Assembly (NCBI RefSeq): GCF_003651225.1
Contig: NZ_RCDB01000003.1
Span: 786,240-850,239, forward strand
Direction: 5' to 3'
From: Microbacterium telephonicum
Lineage (GTDB): Bacteria > Actinomycetota > Actinomycetes > Actinomycetales > Microbacteriaceae
DNA length: 64,000 bases
Shown: positions 50,154 through 59,708 of the stretch, one piece after another
How the letters are laid out: each line of letters opens with the position of its first letter
Position numbering within the stretch: position 1 is the stretch's first letter
The notes under the pieces: generated by a model
Database searches by the model: none
What the model saw: only the letters and a program-made list of their open reading frames with translations
What the model was told of the DNA's origin: nothing
Program-made: the position numbers and the translations under genes

Positions 50154-51506
50154 TCAGGTTAGGGTTGCCTTCCCTGCATGCACGCCGCCCCGCGCATCCT
50201 CACGCACCGGGAACAGCACGCGCAACGAGAACCACCGTTCGTCGGAGTGCACCGAGACGGCTCCGCCGTACGCGGCGGCCGCCGTCTCGATGTTGCGCAG
50301 ACCGTAGCCGTGGCCCGGCCCCTGCTGTCGGGTCACGATGCGGTCGCCGTCGCGCAGCACGACGCCGTCGAAGGTGTTCTCGACGCGCACCATCACGAAG
50401 TCGTCCTGAGCGAACACCGCGAACTTGATCATGCGCAGCTTGCCCGTCGCCACGCGCGCCGCCCCCTCGATGGCGTTGTCGAGGGCGTTGCCGACGAGCG
50501 AGGTGAGTTCGAGCGGCCGCATGAACGACAGCAGCGCGCCGTCGGCGACGACCGAGACCTCGATGTCGCGCTCATGCGCGCGGGAGAGCTTCGCGGTGAC
50601 GATCGCATCGAGCACGTGGTTGCCGGTGCGCACGACCGCGCCGTAGCGACGGATCGACTCCTCGAGGTCGTCGAGCATGCGCGATCGGGCCGACGCGTCC
50701 TGCTCGGAGCGGATCGCATCGAGGTGGTGCTTCATGTCGTGGTGCTTGCGGTTGACCTCGTCGATCGTGCGCCGCGTGATCTCGTACTGGTCGTGCTGAC
50801 TGCGCAGCAGCTGCGCCATCGCCTCCGTGTCGCGGCGCGCCACCGCCTCCCGGTGGATGCGCAACTGCACGTGCAGCGCGATGAAGCCGCAGAGGTCGAC
50901 GAGCGTGCGGATGTAGAGGATCTCGCTGCCGAACCGGCCGCTGAAGGGCGTGTCGGCACTGACGAAGCTGAGGTTGGAGATGCCGAAGGTCGCCGCCGCG
51001 ATCGCCATGGCGCCCACCAGCTGCGCGCCCCCGACGTCGAAGCGCTCGTCGCGGCGGAACTGCCGGCGCTCCGCGTACCCGACGACGGCGAACACCACCG
51101 CGTACAGGGCGGCGGCCGACAGCAGGTCCGTCACCGGCTCGGTGCGGCTGCTGTAGAACCGGTCCATCTGCCAGTACCCGGATGCGGCGAGCTCGGCGAG
51201 CACGAAGGTGCGCGCGAGCACGAACCCGGCGCCGCGGGCGGTGGCATCCAGCCCGGCGAAGACGAAGCCGTACATCGTGCCGGCGGCGACCAGCATCCCG
51301 GGGATCCACCAGGCGATCGGCAGCGTGCCCGCCCACCACTGCACGCCGAGCAGGGCGACGAGGGCCAGCAGGCAGATCGCGACGGTGCCGGGCACGCGGA
51401 AGCGGCGGCGTGCGACGACGATGTACACGACGCACGCGCCCCACTCCGCGATCGCGGTGAGGTAGCGGGGGATCTCGGCGAGGACGGGTCCGGCGACGTC
51501 GTTCAC
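50154..51506 (-). CDS. GHKL sensor histidine kinase (AgrC/HPK10-like)
   Basis: 450 aa. Residues about 1-205 hold roughly six membrane helices. A coiled-coil follows with the likely phospho-acceptor His in NRKHHDMKHHLDAI, and then a GHKL ATPase domain with N-box SLVGNALDNAIEGA and a GHGYGLRNI G-box. No periplasmic sensor domain, as in kinases that sense peptides or cell-wall signals in the membrane. GTG start overlaps the regulator stop by 4 nt. The partner is the LytTR regulator upstream. Confidence 0.9.
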   Translation of the reverse strand: MNDVAGPVLAEIPRYLTAIAEWGACVVYIVVARRRFRVPGTVAICLLALVALLGVQWWAGTLPIAWWIPGMLVAAGTMYGFVFAGLDATARGAGFVLARTFVLAELAASGYWQMDRFYSSRTEPVTDLLSAAALYAVVFAVVGYAERRQFRRDERFDVGGAQLVGAMAIAAATFGISNLSFVSADTPFSGRFGSEILYIRTLVDLCGFIALHVQLRIHREAVARRDTEAMAQLLRSQHDQYEITRRTIDEVNRKHHDMKHHLDAIRSEQDASARSRMLDDLEESIRRYGAVVRTGNHVLDAIVTAKLSRAHERDIEVSVVADGALLSFMRPLELTSLVGNALDNAIEGAARVATGKLRMIKFAVFAQDDFVMVRVENTFDGVVLRDGDRIVTRQQGPGHGYGLRNIETAAAAYGGAVSVHSDERWFSLRVLFPVREDARGGVHAGKATLT

Positions 51507-52225
51507 GCGGAGATCCCGCGGGAGCCGACGTACTCGGCGAGCGCCGCGTAGAACTCGCGCTTGCGGGGCCGGCTGATCGGCAGGCGCCCGCCGCCTCGGA
51601 TGCGGCAGTCGTTGCCGTCGATGCCGGTGACGTGCCGCAGGTTGACGAGCAGTCCGCTGTGGCAGCGCAGGAATCCCTGCTCGGCGAGTTCCGCATCCAT
51701 GGCCTTCAGCGTCGTCGCGATGCTGAAGGTCTCGTCGAGCGTGTAGAGGTCGACGCGGTGGCGCACCGACTCGACGTAGCGGATGTCGTCGACGGCGATG
51801 CGGTGATGGGCGCCGTCGGTGGCGGTGAACAGCAGCTCGCGTCGCGGCCGGCGCTGCAGGCGCAGCAGGATACGCGACATCTCCTGCTCGAACGACGCGT
51901 AGGCGACGGGCTTGAGCAGGTAGCTCAGCGCGTCGACTTCGTAACCGCTGACGGCGTAGTGCGGCGAACTCGTGATGAAGACGATGATCACCTCGGAGTC
52001 GACCTCGCGGATGCGGCGCGCCGCCGTCATCCCGTCGACCCGCGGCATCTGCACATCCAGCAGCAGCACGTCCCAGTCGGGACGGTAGTCGGAGATCACG
52101 TCGGCGCCGTCGCGGAACGCGCCGATGTGGAAGCGCTCGCCGTGGTCGCGCTGGAAGCGGTCGAGGTGCGAGAGCAGCCGCTCGATGGCGGCCTGGTCAT
52201 CCTCGACGATCCCGATCCGGATCAT
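51503..52225 (-). CDS. LytTR-family response regulator
   Basis: 240 aa. Receiver domain 1-120 with acidic pocket (VEDD) and phospho-acceptor Asp57 (LLLDVQMP), Lys in YLLKPV. C-terminal LytTR DNA-binding domain (about 133-235) with IRYVESVRHRVDLYT and FLRCHSGLLVNLRHV. LytTR/GHKL pairs often control cell-envelope or peptide-signalling genes. Here the pair closes a GH3-GtrA-GT2 operon. Confidence 0.92.
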   Translation of the reverse strand: MIRIGIVEDDQAAIERLLSHLDRFQRDHGERFHIGAFRDGADVISDYRPDWDVLLLDVQMPRVDGMTAARRIREVDSEVIIVFITSSPHYAVSGYEVDALSYLLKPVAYASFEQEMSRILLRLQRRPRRELLFTATDGAHHRIAVDDIRYVESVRHRVDLYTLDETFSIATTLKAMDAELAEQGFLRCHSGLLVNLRHVTGIDGNDCRIRGGGRLPISRPRKREFYAALAEYVGSRGISA

Positions 52226-52243
52226 CCCCGCCTCCTCTCGGTG

Positions 52244-53299
52244 TCAGCTGAAGCCGACGACTCTCCGTGCGACATGGTAGGCGAGGTTCGTCGCCCGCCT
52301 TCCCGCCTGGCCCGGGAGATTGCTCGTCGCTCCGAGCAGGCTCCGCCGCATCCGCGTGTACAGCCACGGGTTCTCGGCGCGCACCTCGCGCCAGAACTCG
52401 TCGCGCAGGCGCAGGTGCATCGGCGTGCCGCCGCGGGCGAGCGTCGCGCTCGTGACGGCGCACACGCCCTCGAGGTGGTGCAGCAGCGCGCGGGCGAGCT
52501 GGCGGGGCACATCGCCACGGGCCACGTCGGCCTGGGCGGGGAGGGCCGCGAGGGCGAGCCGGTTGACGCGCAGCTGCTGGTCGACTCGGCGCACCATCAC
52601 CTCGGGGGCGACGGACTGGCCGTCGCGGCCGATGAAGTAGCGGTACAGCGGCACCGGCAGGTAGCTCATCCGGCGCACGTGGGCGAGCGGCTGCACGACG
52701 AACAGGTTGTCGACGTAGAAGGTGTGCTCGGGCAGCACGAGGTCGGCGTCGCGCAGCACCTGGGTGCGGAAGACGATCGCGTGCATCATCAGCACCTGCC
52801 GACGGCCGAAGCGCTCGGTCTCGGACCAGTCGAAGACGCGCCCCTCGGGGAAGACCGAGTCGAACCGCGCGATCTTCGGCGTCTTGCCGGCACGCTCGTG
52901 GACGAAGTCGGTGAAGACCGCATCCGCCGTCTGACCGGTCAGCCGCAGCATGCCCAGGTGCGCGAGCAGCGCGCGCAGCGAGCGGATGTCGAGCCAGTCG
53001 TCGGCGTCGAGCACCTTGAGGAACTCGCCCCGGGCGGCGGCGAGGCCGGTGTTGATCGCACCGCCGTGGCCGCGGTTGTCCTGGTGGACGACGCGGATGC
53101 GCTCGGGCGACTGCGCCGCCCACTGTTCGGCGACCTCGCGGGTGCGGTCGGTCGAGCCGTCGTCGACGACGATCACCTCGACGCCCGCGACCGTACCGAG
53201 CTCGTCGAGCGCCCGGCCGAGGTACCCCTCGGCGTTGTAGGCGGGCACGACGATCGACAGCAGGGGCACGTCCTCCATCGTCGCAGGCACGGCGGTCAC
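52244..53299 (-). CDS. Family 2 glycosyltransferase
   Basis: 351 aa. GT-A fold with LSIVVPAYNAEGYLGRAL, the nucleotide-sugar motif VVDDGSTDRT and the DxD-type FLKVLDADDWLD. No membrane helices, unlike GtrB proteins. GTG at 53299 overlaps the GtrA stop (GTGA); an ATG at 53278 is the alternative. Next to GtrA it may move a sugar onto a lipid or wall polymer; acceptor unknown. Confidence 0.87.
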   Translation of the reverse strand: MTAVPATMEDVPLLSIVVPAYNAEGYLGRALDELGTVAGVEVIVVDDGSTDRTREVAEQWAAQSPERIRVVHQDNRGHGGAINTGLAAARGEFLKVLDADDWLDIRSLRALLAHLGMLRLTGQTADAVFTDFVHERAGKTPKIARFDSVFPEGRVFDWSETERFGRRQVLMMHAIVFRTQVLRDADLVLPEHTFYVDNLFVVQPLAHVRRMSYLPVPLYRYFIGRDGQSVAPEVMVRRVDQQLRVNRLALAALPAQADVARGDVPRQLARALLHHLEGVCAVTSATLARGGTPMHLRLRDEFWREVRAENPWLYTRMRRSLLGATSNLPGQAGRRATNLAYHVARRVVGFS

Positions 53300-53943
53300 T
53301 TCCCGGCGCTCTCGGCCGGGGATTCGGCGACCTCCGCCTCGGCGAGCGGGGCGGCGGGGACCTGCCGGAAGATGACCTTGAAGATCGGGTAGAAGACCCA
53401 GAACGAGATCGCCGAGTTGATGATCATCGTGATGACGTCGGCGACGACCGAGCCGGTGGCGCCCCAGCCGAGGGTCTCCATGAAGAAGTCGTAGATCGGC
53501 GCCTTGTAGAAGCCCTGCGCGGCGGCGGCGATGAAGGTGATCACGACGTAGGCGATCGCGTACCAGAAGGCGGCGACCCAGATCGACGTGTTCGACTTGA
53601 ACGTGATGTTGCGCTGCAGGAAGAAGTTGATCACCTGGGCGATCAGCAGCGTGATCTGCACCGCGAGGAAGTAGGCCAGGCCGCCGCCGCCTCCGGGGAG
53701 GGGACCGGCGGCGTAGTCGAACATGTAGTACTGGCTGCCGTCGACGTTGGAGCCGACCGGCAGCACCTGGAAGCCGACGTCGGTGAGCTCGGTGAAGGTC
53801 GCGAACGCCCAGCGGAAGATCGGCATGAGCGCGAGCTGCAGCACGGTGACGCCGTTGGAGAGCAGGAAGAACATGCCGAACTTCGAGAGCTCGGGGTGCT
53901 TCTGCTGGAACCCGGCCCACCAGGTCGCGATCTTGGTGAACAT
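53296..53943 (-). CDS. GtrA-like membrane protein
   Basis: 215 aa with four membrane helices. KFGMFFLLSNGVTVLQLALMP and VINFFLQRNITFKSN match the GtrA core. A roughly 45-residue loop after helix 2 (QVLPVGSNVDGSQYYMFDYAAGPLPGGGG) is longer than in ordinary GtrA. GtrA proteins are thought to flip polyprenyl-linked sugars. ATG overlaps the GH3 stop (TGATG) and the gene overlaps the GT2 gene, so all are coupled. Confidence 0.8.
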   Translation of the reverse strand: MFTKIATWWAGFQQKHPELSKFGMFFLLSNGVTVLQLALMPIFRWAFATFTELTDVGFQVLPVGSNVDGSQYYMFDYAAGPLPGGGGGLAYFLAVQITLLIAQVINFFLQRNITFKSNTSIWVAAFWYAIAYVVITFIAAAAQGFYKAPIYDFFMETLGWGATGSVVADVITMIINSAISFWVFYPIFKVIFRQVPAAPLAEAEVAESPAESAGK

Positions 53944-56372
53944 CAGGCACTCCTGTTCGTGGCAGCGGCGTCGAACGCCTTCTTGGTCGCCTTCTCCTCG
54001 CGCCGGCCGCCGAAGTAGGCGGCGACGACGGCGCCGAGCCCGCGGAACGTACGGCCGTTGACGAGGGTGAGGACGGCGGCGGTGAGCCGGCTCGTGGCGA
54101 GCCCCCCGCTCATCTTCGAGATGACCCGGAACGGCCCGTTCAGCAGGAACAGGATGTTCAGGTCGGGCTTTCCGGCGGCCTCGGCCCTGCGGCGACGGCC
54201 GTCGAGGATGCGGAACGCGAACCGCGCGAGCGCGCTGCGCGCCTCCGACAGCCTGTCCATGGGGTCGTTCTCGCCGAGGGGTCCACTCCCCCATCCGGAT
54301 GCCGGAACGGCGCGTCCCAGCATCCGTGCGAAGTCGGCGTCCCCCACCGCAGCCGCGGGCACGGCGACCGCGGCGGCGTCGGACGTCTCGGCTAGGGTGA
54401 CCCCGTCTCGGGTGACGACCGCCCGCAGGCGGTCGGTGCGGGCGTCGGAGCCGATGACGACCTCGTAGTCGCCCGCCTCCACCTGCCAGGCGTCGGCGAC
54501 GGTGTCGAAGGAGCGGAACGTGCGATCGGTGAACGGCAGCGTGACGCGCTGTGCGGCGCCGGCGGCGAGTCGCACCTTCGCGTAGCCCTTGAGCTCGCGC
54601 ACCGGGCGGGCGAGCGCGGCGGGGCTGACGCGGGCGATGTACAGCTGCACGACGTCGGCGCCGTCGCGCTCGCCGATGTTGGTCACCGTCACGTGGGCGC
54701 CGGTCTCGTCCACGACGAGGTCGGAGTACGCGAACGACGTGTACCCGAGGCCGAAGCCGAAGGGGAAGGCGACGGGTACGTCGGCGGTCTCGTAGTAGCG
54801 GTATCCGACGTACGGGCCCTCGCGGTACTCGGCGGTGCGCGCGACGCTCGGGAAGACGCCGGCGGCGGGGGTGTCGGCCAGGGCGACCGGCATGGTCTCT
54901 GCCAGGCGACCGCCGGGCTCGACGGCGCCGGTGAGCACGTCGACGATCGCCTCGGCACCGGCCTGGCCGCCGAGGTACGCGTGCAGGAGGGCGGCCGCAT
55001 CCATCGCCCAGGGCGTCTCGACGACGCCGCCGGCGCTGAGGACGACGACGGTCTGCGGGTTGGCCTTGCGCACCTCGTGCAGCAGGCGCACCTGCTCGGC
55101 GGGGAGGGCGAGGTCGGACCGATCGAGCCCCTCCGACTCGGCGATCTCGGGCAAGCCCAGCGCGAGCACGGCGACGTCGGCGCGGGCGGCGAGCGCGACG
55201 GCCTCGAGGTGGAGCGTGTCGTCGCGCACACCGTCGCGGCGGAAGCCCTCGGCGACACCGGTGAGGGTGAGGCCCGAGGCGCGCACCGCGACCTCGAGCG
55301 TCGGCACACGGGTCGCGTTGACCAGCGACGAGCCGGCGCCCTGGAACCGGGGCACCGTCGCGAAGGCGCCGATGAGCGCGACGGAGGTGCCGGCGGCCAG
55401 CGGCAGGAGGTCGGCCTCGTTGCGCAGCAGCACGGCCGATTCGGCGGCCGCGCGGCGGGCGAGGGCGTGGTGGGCGTCGAGGTCGACGCTCGCGCGCGGC
55501 GCGGCGGTCACACGGCGGACGAGGTCGACCAGCTCGGCCACACGGGCGTCGAGGTCGGCGACGGCGAGCGCGCCCGACTCGACGGCGGCGACGATCTGGC
55601 GCACCGAGTCGAATCCGGGCGAGGGCATCTCGAGCGTGCCGCCGGCGGCGACGGCCGCGACGGCGTCGTTGCTGCCGCCCCAGTCCGAGATGACGGCGCC
55701 GTCGAAGCCCCATTCGCCCCGCAGGATGTCGAGCAGCAGGTGCGGGTGCTCGTGGGCGTACGTGCCGTTGACGAGGTTGTACGACGACATGATCGCCCAC
55801 GGGGCCGCCTCGCGTACGACGATCTCGAAGGCGGTGAGGTAGATCTCGCGCAGGGTGCGCTCGTCGACGACGGAGTCGCTGACCATGCGGCGCAGCTCCT
55901 GGCTGTTGACCGCGAAGTGCTTGGGGGTGGCGGCGACGCCCTCCGACTGGATGCCGCGCACATACGCGGCGGCGAGGCGGCCCGACAGCTCGGGGTCTTC
56001 GGAGAAGTACTCGAAGCTGCGTCCGCCGAGCGGGCTGCGCTTGATGTTCAGGCCGGGGCCGAGCAGCACGCCGACGCCCTGCGAGGAGGCCTCGCGGCCG
56101 AGGGCGGCGCCGATCTCCTCGGCGAGTGCGTCGTCCCAGCTGCCGGCGACGGTGGCCGCGGTCGGGAAGCAGGTCGCCGGCTCCGAGCCGTTGATGCCGA
56201 GGTGGTCGGCCGAGCCGACCTGCTTGCGCACGCCGTGCGGACCGTCGGCGAGCCAGACGGCGGGGATGCCGGCGCGCTCGACGGCGCGCGTCTGCCAGGT
56301 GTTCGCGCCACTGAGCAGCGCCGCCTTCTCGATGAGGCTGAGGCTCGCGACGATCGCGGGGGTGTCTTTCAC
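53943..56372 (-). CDS. GH3 beta-glucosidase, cytoplasmic, standard domain order
   Basis: 809 aa. N-terminal barrel (GVLLGPGLNIKRSPLGGRSFEYFSEDPELSG and ATPKHFAVNSQE), nucleophile Asp in GAVISDWGGSND, then GH3-C sandwich, PA14-free, and a C-terminal FnIII-like domain (LPFTDRTFRSFDTVADAWQVEAGDYEV). No signal peptide, so it acts inside on imported oligosaccharides. GTG start at 56372 with AGAGAGA upstream; a strong terminator (56523-56562) separates it from the previous GH3. First gene of a five-gene coupled operon with gtrA, GT2, regulator and kinase. Confidence 0.93.
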   Translation of the reverse strand: MKDTPAIVASLSLIEKAALLSGANTWQTRAVERAGIPAVWLADGPHGVRKQVGSADHLGINGSEPATCFPTAATVAGSWDDALAEEIGAALGREASSQGVGVLLGPGLNIKRSPLGGRSFEYFSEDPELSGRLAAAYVRGIQSEGVAATPKHFAVNSQELRRMVSDSVVDERTLREIYLTAFEIVVREAAPWAIMSSYNLVNGTYAHEHPHLLLDILRGEWGFDGAVISDWGGSNDAVAAVAAGGTLEMPSPGFDSVRQIVAAVESGALAVADLDARVAELVDLVRRVTAAPRASVDLDAHHALARRAAAESAVLLRNEADLLPLAAGTSVALIGAFATVPRFQGAGSSLVNATRVPTLEVAVRASGLTLTGVAEGFRRDGVRDDTLHLEAVALAARADVAVLALGLPEIAESEGLDRSDLALPAEQVRLLHEVRKANPQTVVVLSAGGVVETPWAMDAAALLHAYLGGQAGAEAIVDVLTGAVEPGGRLAETMPVALADTPAAGVFPSVARTAEYREGPYVGYRYYETADVPVAFPFGFGLGYTSFAYSDLVVDETGAHVTVTNIGERDGADVVQLYIARVSPAALARPVRELKGYAKVRLAAGAAQRVTLPFTDRTFRSFDTVADAWQVEAGDYEVVIGSDARTDRLRAVVTRDGVTLAETSDAAAVAVPAAAVGDADFARMLGRAVPASGWGSGPLGENDPMDRLSEARSALARFAFRILDGRRRRAEAAGKPDLNILFLLNGPFRVISKMSGGLATSRLTAAVLTLVNGRTFRGLGAVVAAYFGGRREEKATKKAFDAAATNRSA

Positions 56373-56522
56373 GATGGGTCTCTCTGCGGGAGGGCCCCGC
56401 CATCGGGGCCGACGACTCGGCTCATTCCGATCGTCATGTTCATTCCAGCCGGTCGTGCGGGGCCGCATGGCCGGACTGCGCAACCTGTCGGTTTGCCTGG
56501 ACATTCTGCGGACCCGGAAGGG

Positions 56523-56562
56523 GCGAGGCCCTCCCCGCTCGTTGGAGCAGGGAGGGCCTCGC
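56523..56562 (-). terminator. Intrinsic terminator after the membrane GH3 gene
   Basis: GCGAGGCCCTCCC (56523-56535) pairs perfectly over 13 bp with GGGAGGGCCTCGC (56550-56562); 14-nt loop. It lies 48 nt past the stop at 56610. Confidence 0.75.
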
Positions 56563-56609
56563 GATGTGGACCCCGGGCCGGCGAGCAGACGTCCGCCCGG
56601 GACCACGGC

Positions 56610-59573
56610 TTACCGCAGGGTGACCGTGCTGCGGGCGTTGTGACGTCGCACGCGCAGGATCACCATCACGATGCCGCCGACGATCAGCAGTCCCACCACC
56701 GAGGTGATGATGATCTGCCACACGACCCATGCCGGGGGCGTGTACGAGACCGTGGCGCCGGGGGCGAGCCCGTCCATCGCGTTGGAGTTGGCGACCGTGA
56801 ACAGGATGTTGTGGGTCGCGGTGCGGATGTCGGTGACCGCCTTGGCCGAGGAGGAGTCGTTGAACGACTTCGACGGCTGGAAGGTCAGCATCAGGTCCGA
56901 ACCCGCGTTGATGCCCTCGTTGGGGTTCATGTACGGGTACAGGTTGAAGTCGGTGATGCCGAAGCCCTCGAAGCCCCACTCGCCGCGCAGCACGGTGTCC
57001 ATGAGGGCGACCGATCCACCGGCCCACGTGGCACCGATGCGGTTGAACGAGCTCATGATCCCGGCGGCGCCGATCGTCGTCTCCGAGACGGTGCCCTCGG
57101 TGTCCGAGAGGTACTTCACATCCATCGAGATGTTCTTGACGGCGATCTCGAAGGGCTTCAGGTAGACCTCGCGGAGGGTCTGCTCGGTGGCCCAGGTGGC
57201 GATGCCGTTGTTGACGCGGTTCGTCTCCTGCTCGTTGAGCGCATAGTGCTTGATCATCGTGTAGACGCCCTTGGTTCCGACGCCGTTGGCGACGGCGGTG
57301 AGCATCTTGCCCGACAGCAGCGGGTCTTCCGAGTAGTACTCGAAGTTGCGGCCCGCGAACGGCGACCGGTGCAGGTTCACCGCGGGGGCGTACCAGCCGT
57401 TGATGTTCTTGAACATCGCCTCGTTGCCGAGCATGATGCCCATCTGCGTGCCGAGGTCGACATCCCACGTCTGCGCGATGAGCACCTCGGACGGGTAGGC
57501 GGTGCCGTTGATCTCGGAGTTGATGAACGACGAGAACCCGGCGGGGCCGTCCGGCTCGAGGGTCTGCGGCTTGCCGATCGACCCGATCGCGGCGGTCTGG
57601 TAGGCGCCGTTGAGCAGCATCGCGGTCATGTCGCCGACGCTGAGCGAGTCGAGGATCTCGTCCCACTTCGGGTCGTCCTTCGGCAGGCCGCGCATGTCGA
57701 TGAGCGACAGGTCGCTGCCGGCGCCGGTCGTGGGCATCTCACCCTCGAACGCCGCGGCCTCCCCCTCGTGGTCCCAGACCGCGAAGCCTTCGGCCACCGC
57801 GTCGTCGGCGACGAGCATGTCGCCGGTGGGCGCGGTCGGGAAGGTGCCGGCGAAGTCGGCGCGGGAGAACACCGGGATCTTGCCCGCCTCATCGGTCGTC
57901 GTGAACTGCGCCGACACGTCGTCGAACTGGTTCGTGACGGCCTCGACGTCGCTCGCGCGGTGGTCGTCGCCGGCGTAGACGACGTCCTCGGCCACCGTGT
58001 AGGTGATCGGGGCGGTGCCGGCGGCGATCGTGTGCGAGTCGTCGCGGACGCTCAGTTCGTAGTCTCCGGCCTCGAGCACGTACGCCTGCTCGTCGAGGTA
58101 GTCGTACGAGGCCATGTCCTCGACGGCGACCTCGATCGTGACCGACTCGGTCGCGCCGGGCGCGATCTCGCCGGTCTTGGCGAACCCGCCGAGCACGACG
58201 GCCGACTTCTCGATGCCGCCGGGGGTGTACGGGGCGGAGTAGTACAGCTGCACGACGTCGCGGCCTGCGACGGCACCGGTGTTGGTGACGTCGACCGTGA
58301 CGGCGATCGTGCCGTCGGTGTCGCCGAGCTGCGTGTCCGAGACCGCCCAGGCGAAGTCGGTGTAGCTCAGGCCGTAGCCGAACGGGTACACGACGGCCTG
58401 GTCGTAGTCGATGAAGCCCTCGACGGCGGCCGTCTCGTAGTAGCGGTAGCCGAAGTAGATGCCTTCGGCGTAGTTCACGAACGGCGCCTCGTCGGTGACG
58501 GTCGCGTTCGACGTGGCCGACTCGGTGATGGCCACCGGGTAGCTCGGGTTCACGTTCTCGTAGAGGAAGTTCCCGAAGTTGACGAACGTCGGGTCGGCGG
58601 TGAAGTCCGCCGCCCACGTGTCGACGGTGCGGCCCGACGGGTTCACGTCACCGTTGAGGATGCGGCCGAGCCCGTTGAACGCGGTGGCACCGGGGGAACC
58701 CGCGAGCAGGATCGCGTCGACGCCGGCGTCGTTCTGCAGGTCGCCGAGCTCGAGCGTCGTCGACGCGTTGATGACGACGACGACCTTCTCGAAGTTCTGC
58801 TTCGCGAGCTCCAGCAGGTCGCGCTCGTCCTTGTTGAGCTCGAGCTGGTGCTGCCCGGGGGCGGCGTTGTCGTCCCAGCCGGTCATGTCCTGCGTCAGGT
58901 CGCCGCCCTCGCCGCCGGGACGGCCGATGAAGATCACCGCGGCGTCGCCGAACTGCGAGAACGTCGAGGCCTGCGCCTCGTACCCGGCCACGGGCATCTC
59001 GCCGATGTTGTAGGTGGAGATGTCGGGGCGGTCCATCTCGATGTAGCCGCGCGGGTTCTCGGCGGCGAACGCCTCGATCGCGGCGTAGGTCGGGTCGTTG
59101 ACCGTGAAGCCGGCGTTCTCCAGGCCGACACGGGCCGTGACGGCCGAGTTGGTGTCGACCGAGCCAGAACCGGAGCCGCCGTAGACGGGGTCGGCGGCGG
59201 CGCGACCGAGCATCGTCAGCTGCGCGCCGGAGCTCAGCGGCAGCGCCGCATCCGTGTTCTTCGCCAGGACGATGCCGCCGGCGCCGATCTGCTCGACGAG
59301 GTCGAGCGAGGCCGCGTCGACGTCTTCGAGGCTGTCGTAGTCGGCCTCGTAGTAGTCGGTGTCCCAGTCCTCGGACGCCTCGGAGTTGGTGAACGTGTAC
59401 GTGCCCGAGCCGAGCTGGGAGGCGATCCACCCGGTCGCGACGTTCATCGCGACGTTCGCGACGACGGTGATGACCGTCACGAGCGCGAGCACGGGGATCC
59501 AGATCGCGAGGTACTTCTTGTTGGACATCGGCGCTTTGGCGCGGGCCCTGTCCTTGGGCTTTCGGGCGTTCAC
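56610..59573 (-). CDS. Circularly permuted GH3 enzyme anchored at both ends in the membrane
   Basis: 987 aa. One helix near the N-terminus (about 21-43, YLAIWIPVLALVTVITVVANVAM) and one at the C-terminus (about 950-975, VVWQIIITSVVGLLIVGGIVMVIL). Domain order is reversed from normal GH3: GH3-C sandwich first (about 85-350), FnIII-like domain, then the barrel domain with WYAPAVNLHRSPFAGRNFEY, MIKHYALNEQE and nucleophile region GFGITDFNLYPYMNP. Permuted GH3 enzymes are known among beta-glucosidases. The double anchor would tie the extracellular enzyme to the cell surface. GTG start with AAGGAGA. Confidence 0.88.
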   Translation of the reverse strand: MNARKPKDRARAKAPMSNKKYLAIWIPVLALVTVITVVANVAMNVATGWIASQLGSGTYTFTNSEASEDWDTDYYEADYDSLEDVDAASLDLVEQIGAGGIVLAKNTDAALPLSSGAQLTMLGRAAADPVYGGSGSGSVDTNSAVTARVGLENAGFTVNDPTYAAIEAFAAENPRGYIEMDRPDISTYNIGEMPVAGYEAQASTFSQFGDAAVIFIGRPGGEGGDLTQDMTGWDDNAAPGQHQLELNKDERDLLELAKQNFEKVVVVINASTTLELGDLQNDAGVDAILLAGSPGATAFNGLGRILNGDVNPSGRTVDTWAADFTADPTFVNFGNFLYENVNPSYPVAITESATSNATVTDEAPFVNYAEGIYFGYRYYETAAVEGFIDYDQAVVYPFGYGLSYTDFAWAVSDTQLGDTDGTIAVTVDVTNTGAVAGRDVVQLYYSAPYTPGGIEKSAVVLGGFAKTGEIAPGATESVTIEVAVEDMASYDYLDEQAYVLEAGDYELSVRDDSHTIAAGTAPITYTVAEDVVYAGDDHRASDVEAVTNQFDDVSAQFTTTDEAGKIPVFSRADFAGTFPTAPTGDMLVADDAVAEGFAVWDHEGEAAAFEGEMPTTGAGSDLSLIDMRGLPKDDPKWDEILDSLSVGDMTAMLLNGAYQTAAIGSIGKPQTLEPDGPAGFSSFINSEINGTAYPSEVLIAQTWDVDLGTQMGIMLGNEAMFKNINGWYAPAVNLHRSPFAGRNFEYYSEDPLLSGKMLTAVANGVGTKGVYTMIKHYALNEQETNRVNNGIATWATEQTLREVYLKPFEIAVKNISMDVKYLSDTEGTVSETTIGAAGIMSSFNRIGATWAGGSVALMDTVLRGEWGFEGFGITDFNLYPYMNPNEGINAGSDLMLTFQPSKSFNDSSSAKAVTDIRTATHNILFTVANSNAMDGLAPGATVSYTPPAWVVWQIIITSVVGLLIVGGIVMVILRVRRHNARSTVTLR

Positions 59574-59660
59574 GTCTCGTCTCCTTCGGTGATGTGAATG
59601 CAGGTGCTGCGGATGCTGCGGCGGCGTGCTGCTGCTGCGGCGGGATGCCGGGAAGGCGGA

Positions 59661-59702
59661 GCCGCCGGATCGTGGCGCGGTGCGCTCACACGATCCGGCG
59701 GC
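59661..59702 (-). terminator. Intrinsic terminator after the PepSY-like lipoprotein gene
   Basis: GCCGCCGGATCGTG (59661-59674) and CACGATCCGGCGGC (59689-59702) form a perfect 14-bp stem with a 14-nt loop, 6 nt after the stop at 59709. Confidence 0.75.
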
Positions 59703-59708
59703 ACGGGG

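Noticed and set aside
54693..59597. 1634-codon open frame on the plus strand opposite two GH3 genes
   Set aside because: Composition is dominated by Val/Gly/Arg/Asp with no motif. The minus-strand frames contain complete GH3 enzymes with catalytic residues and ribosome-binding sites.
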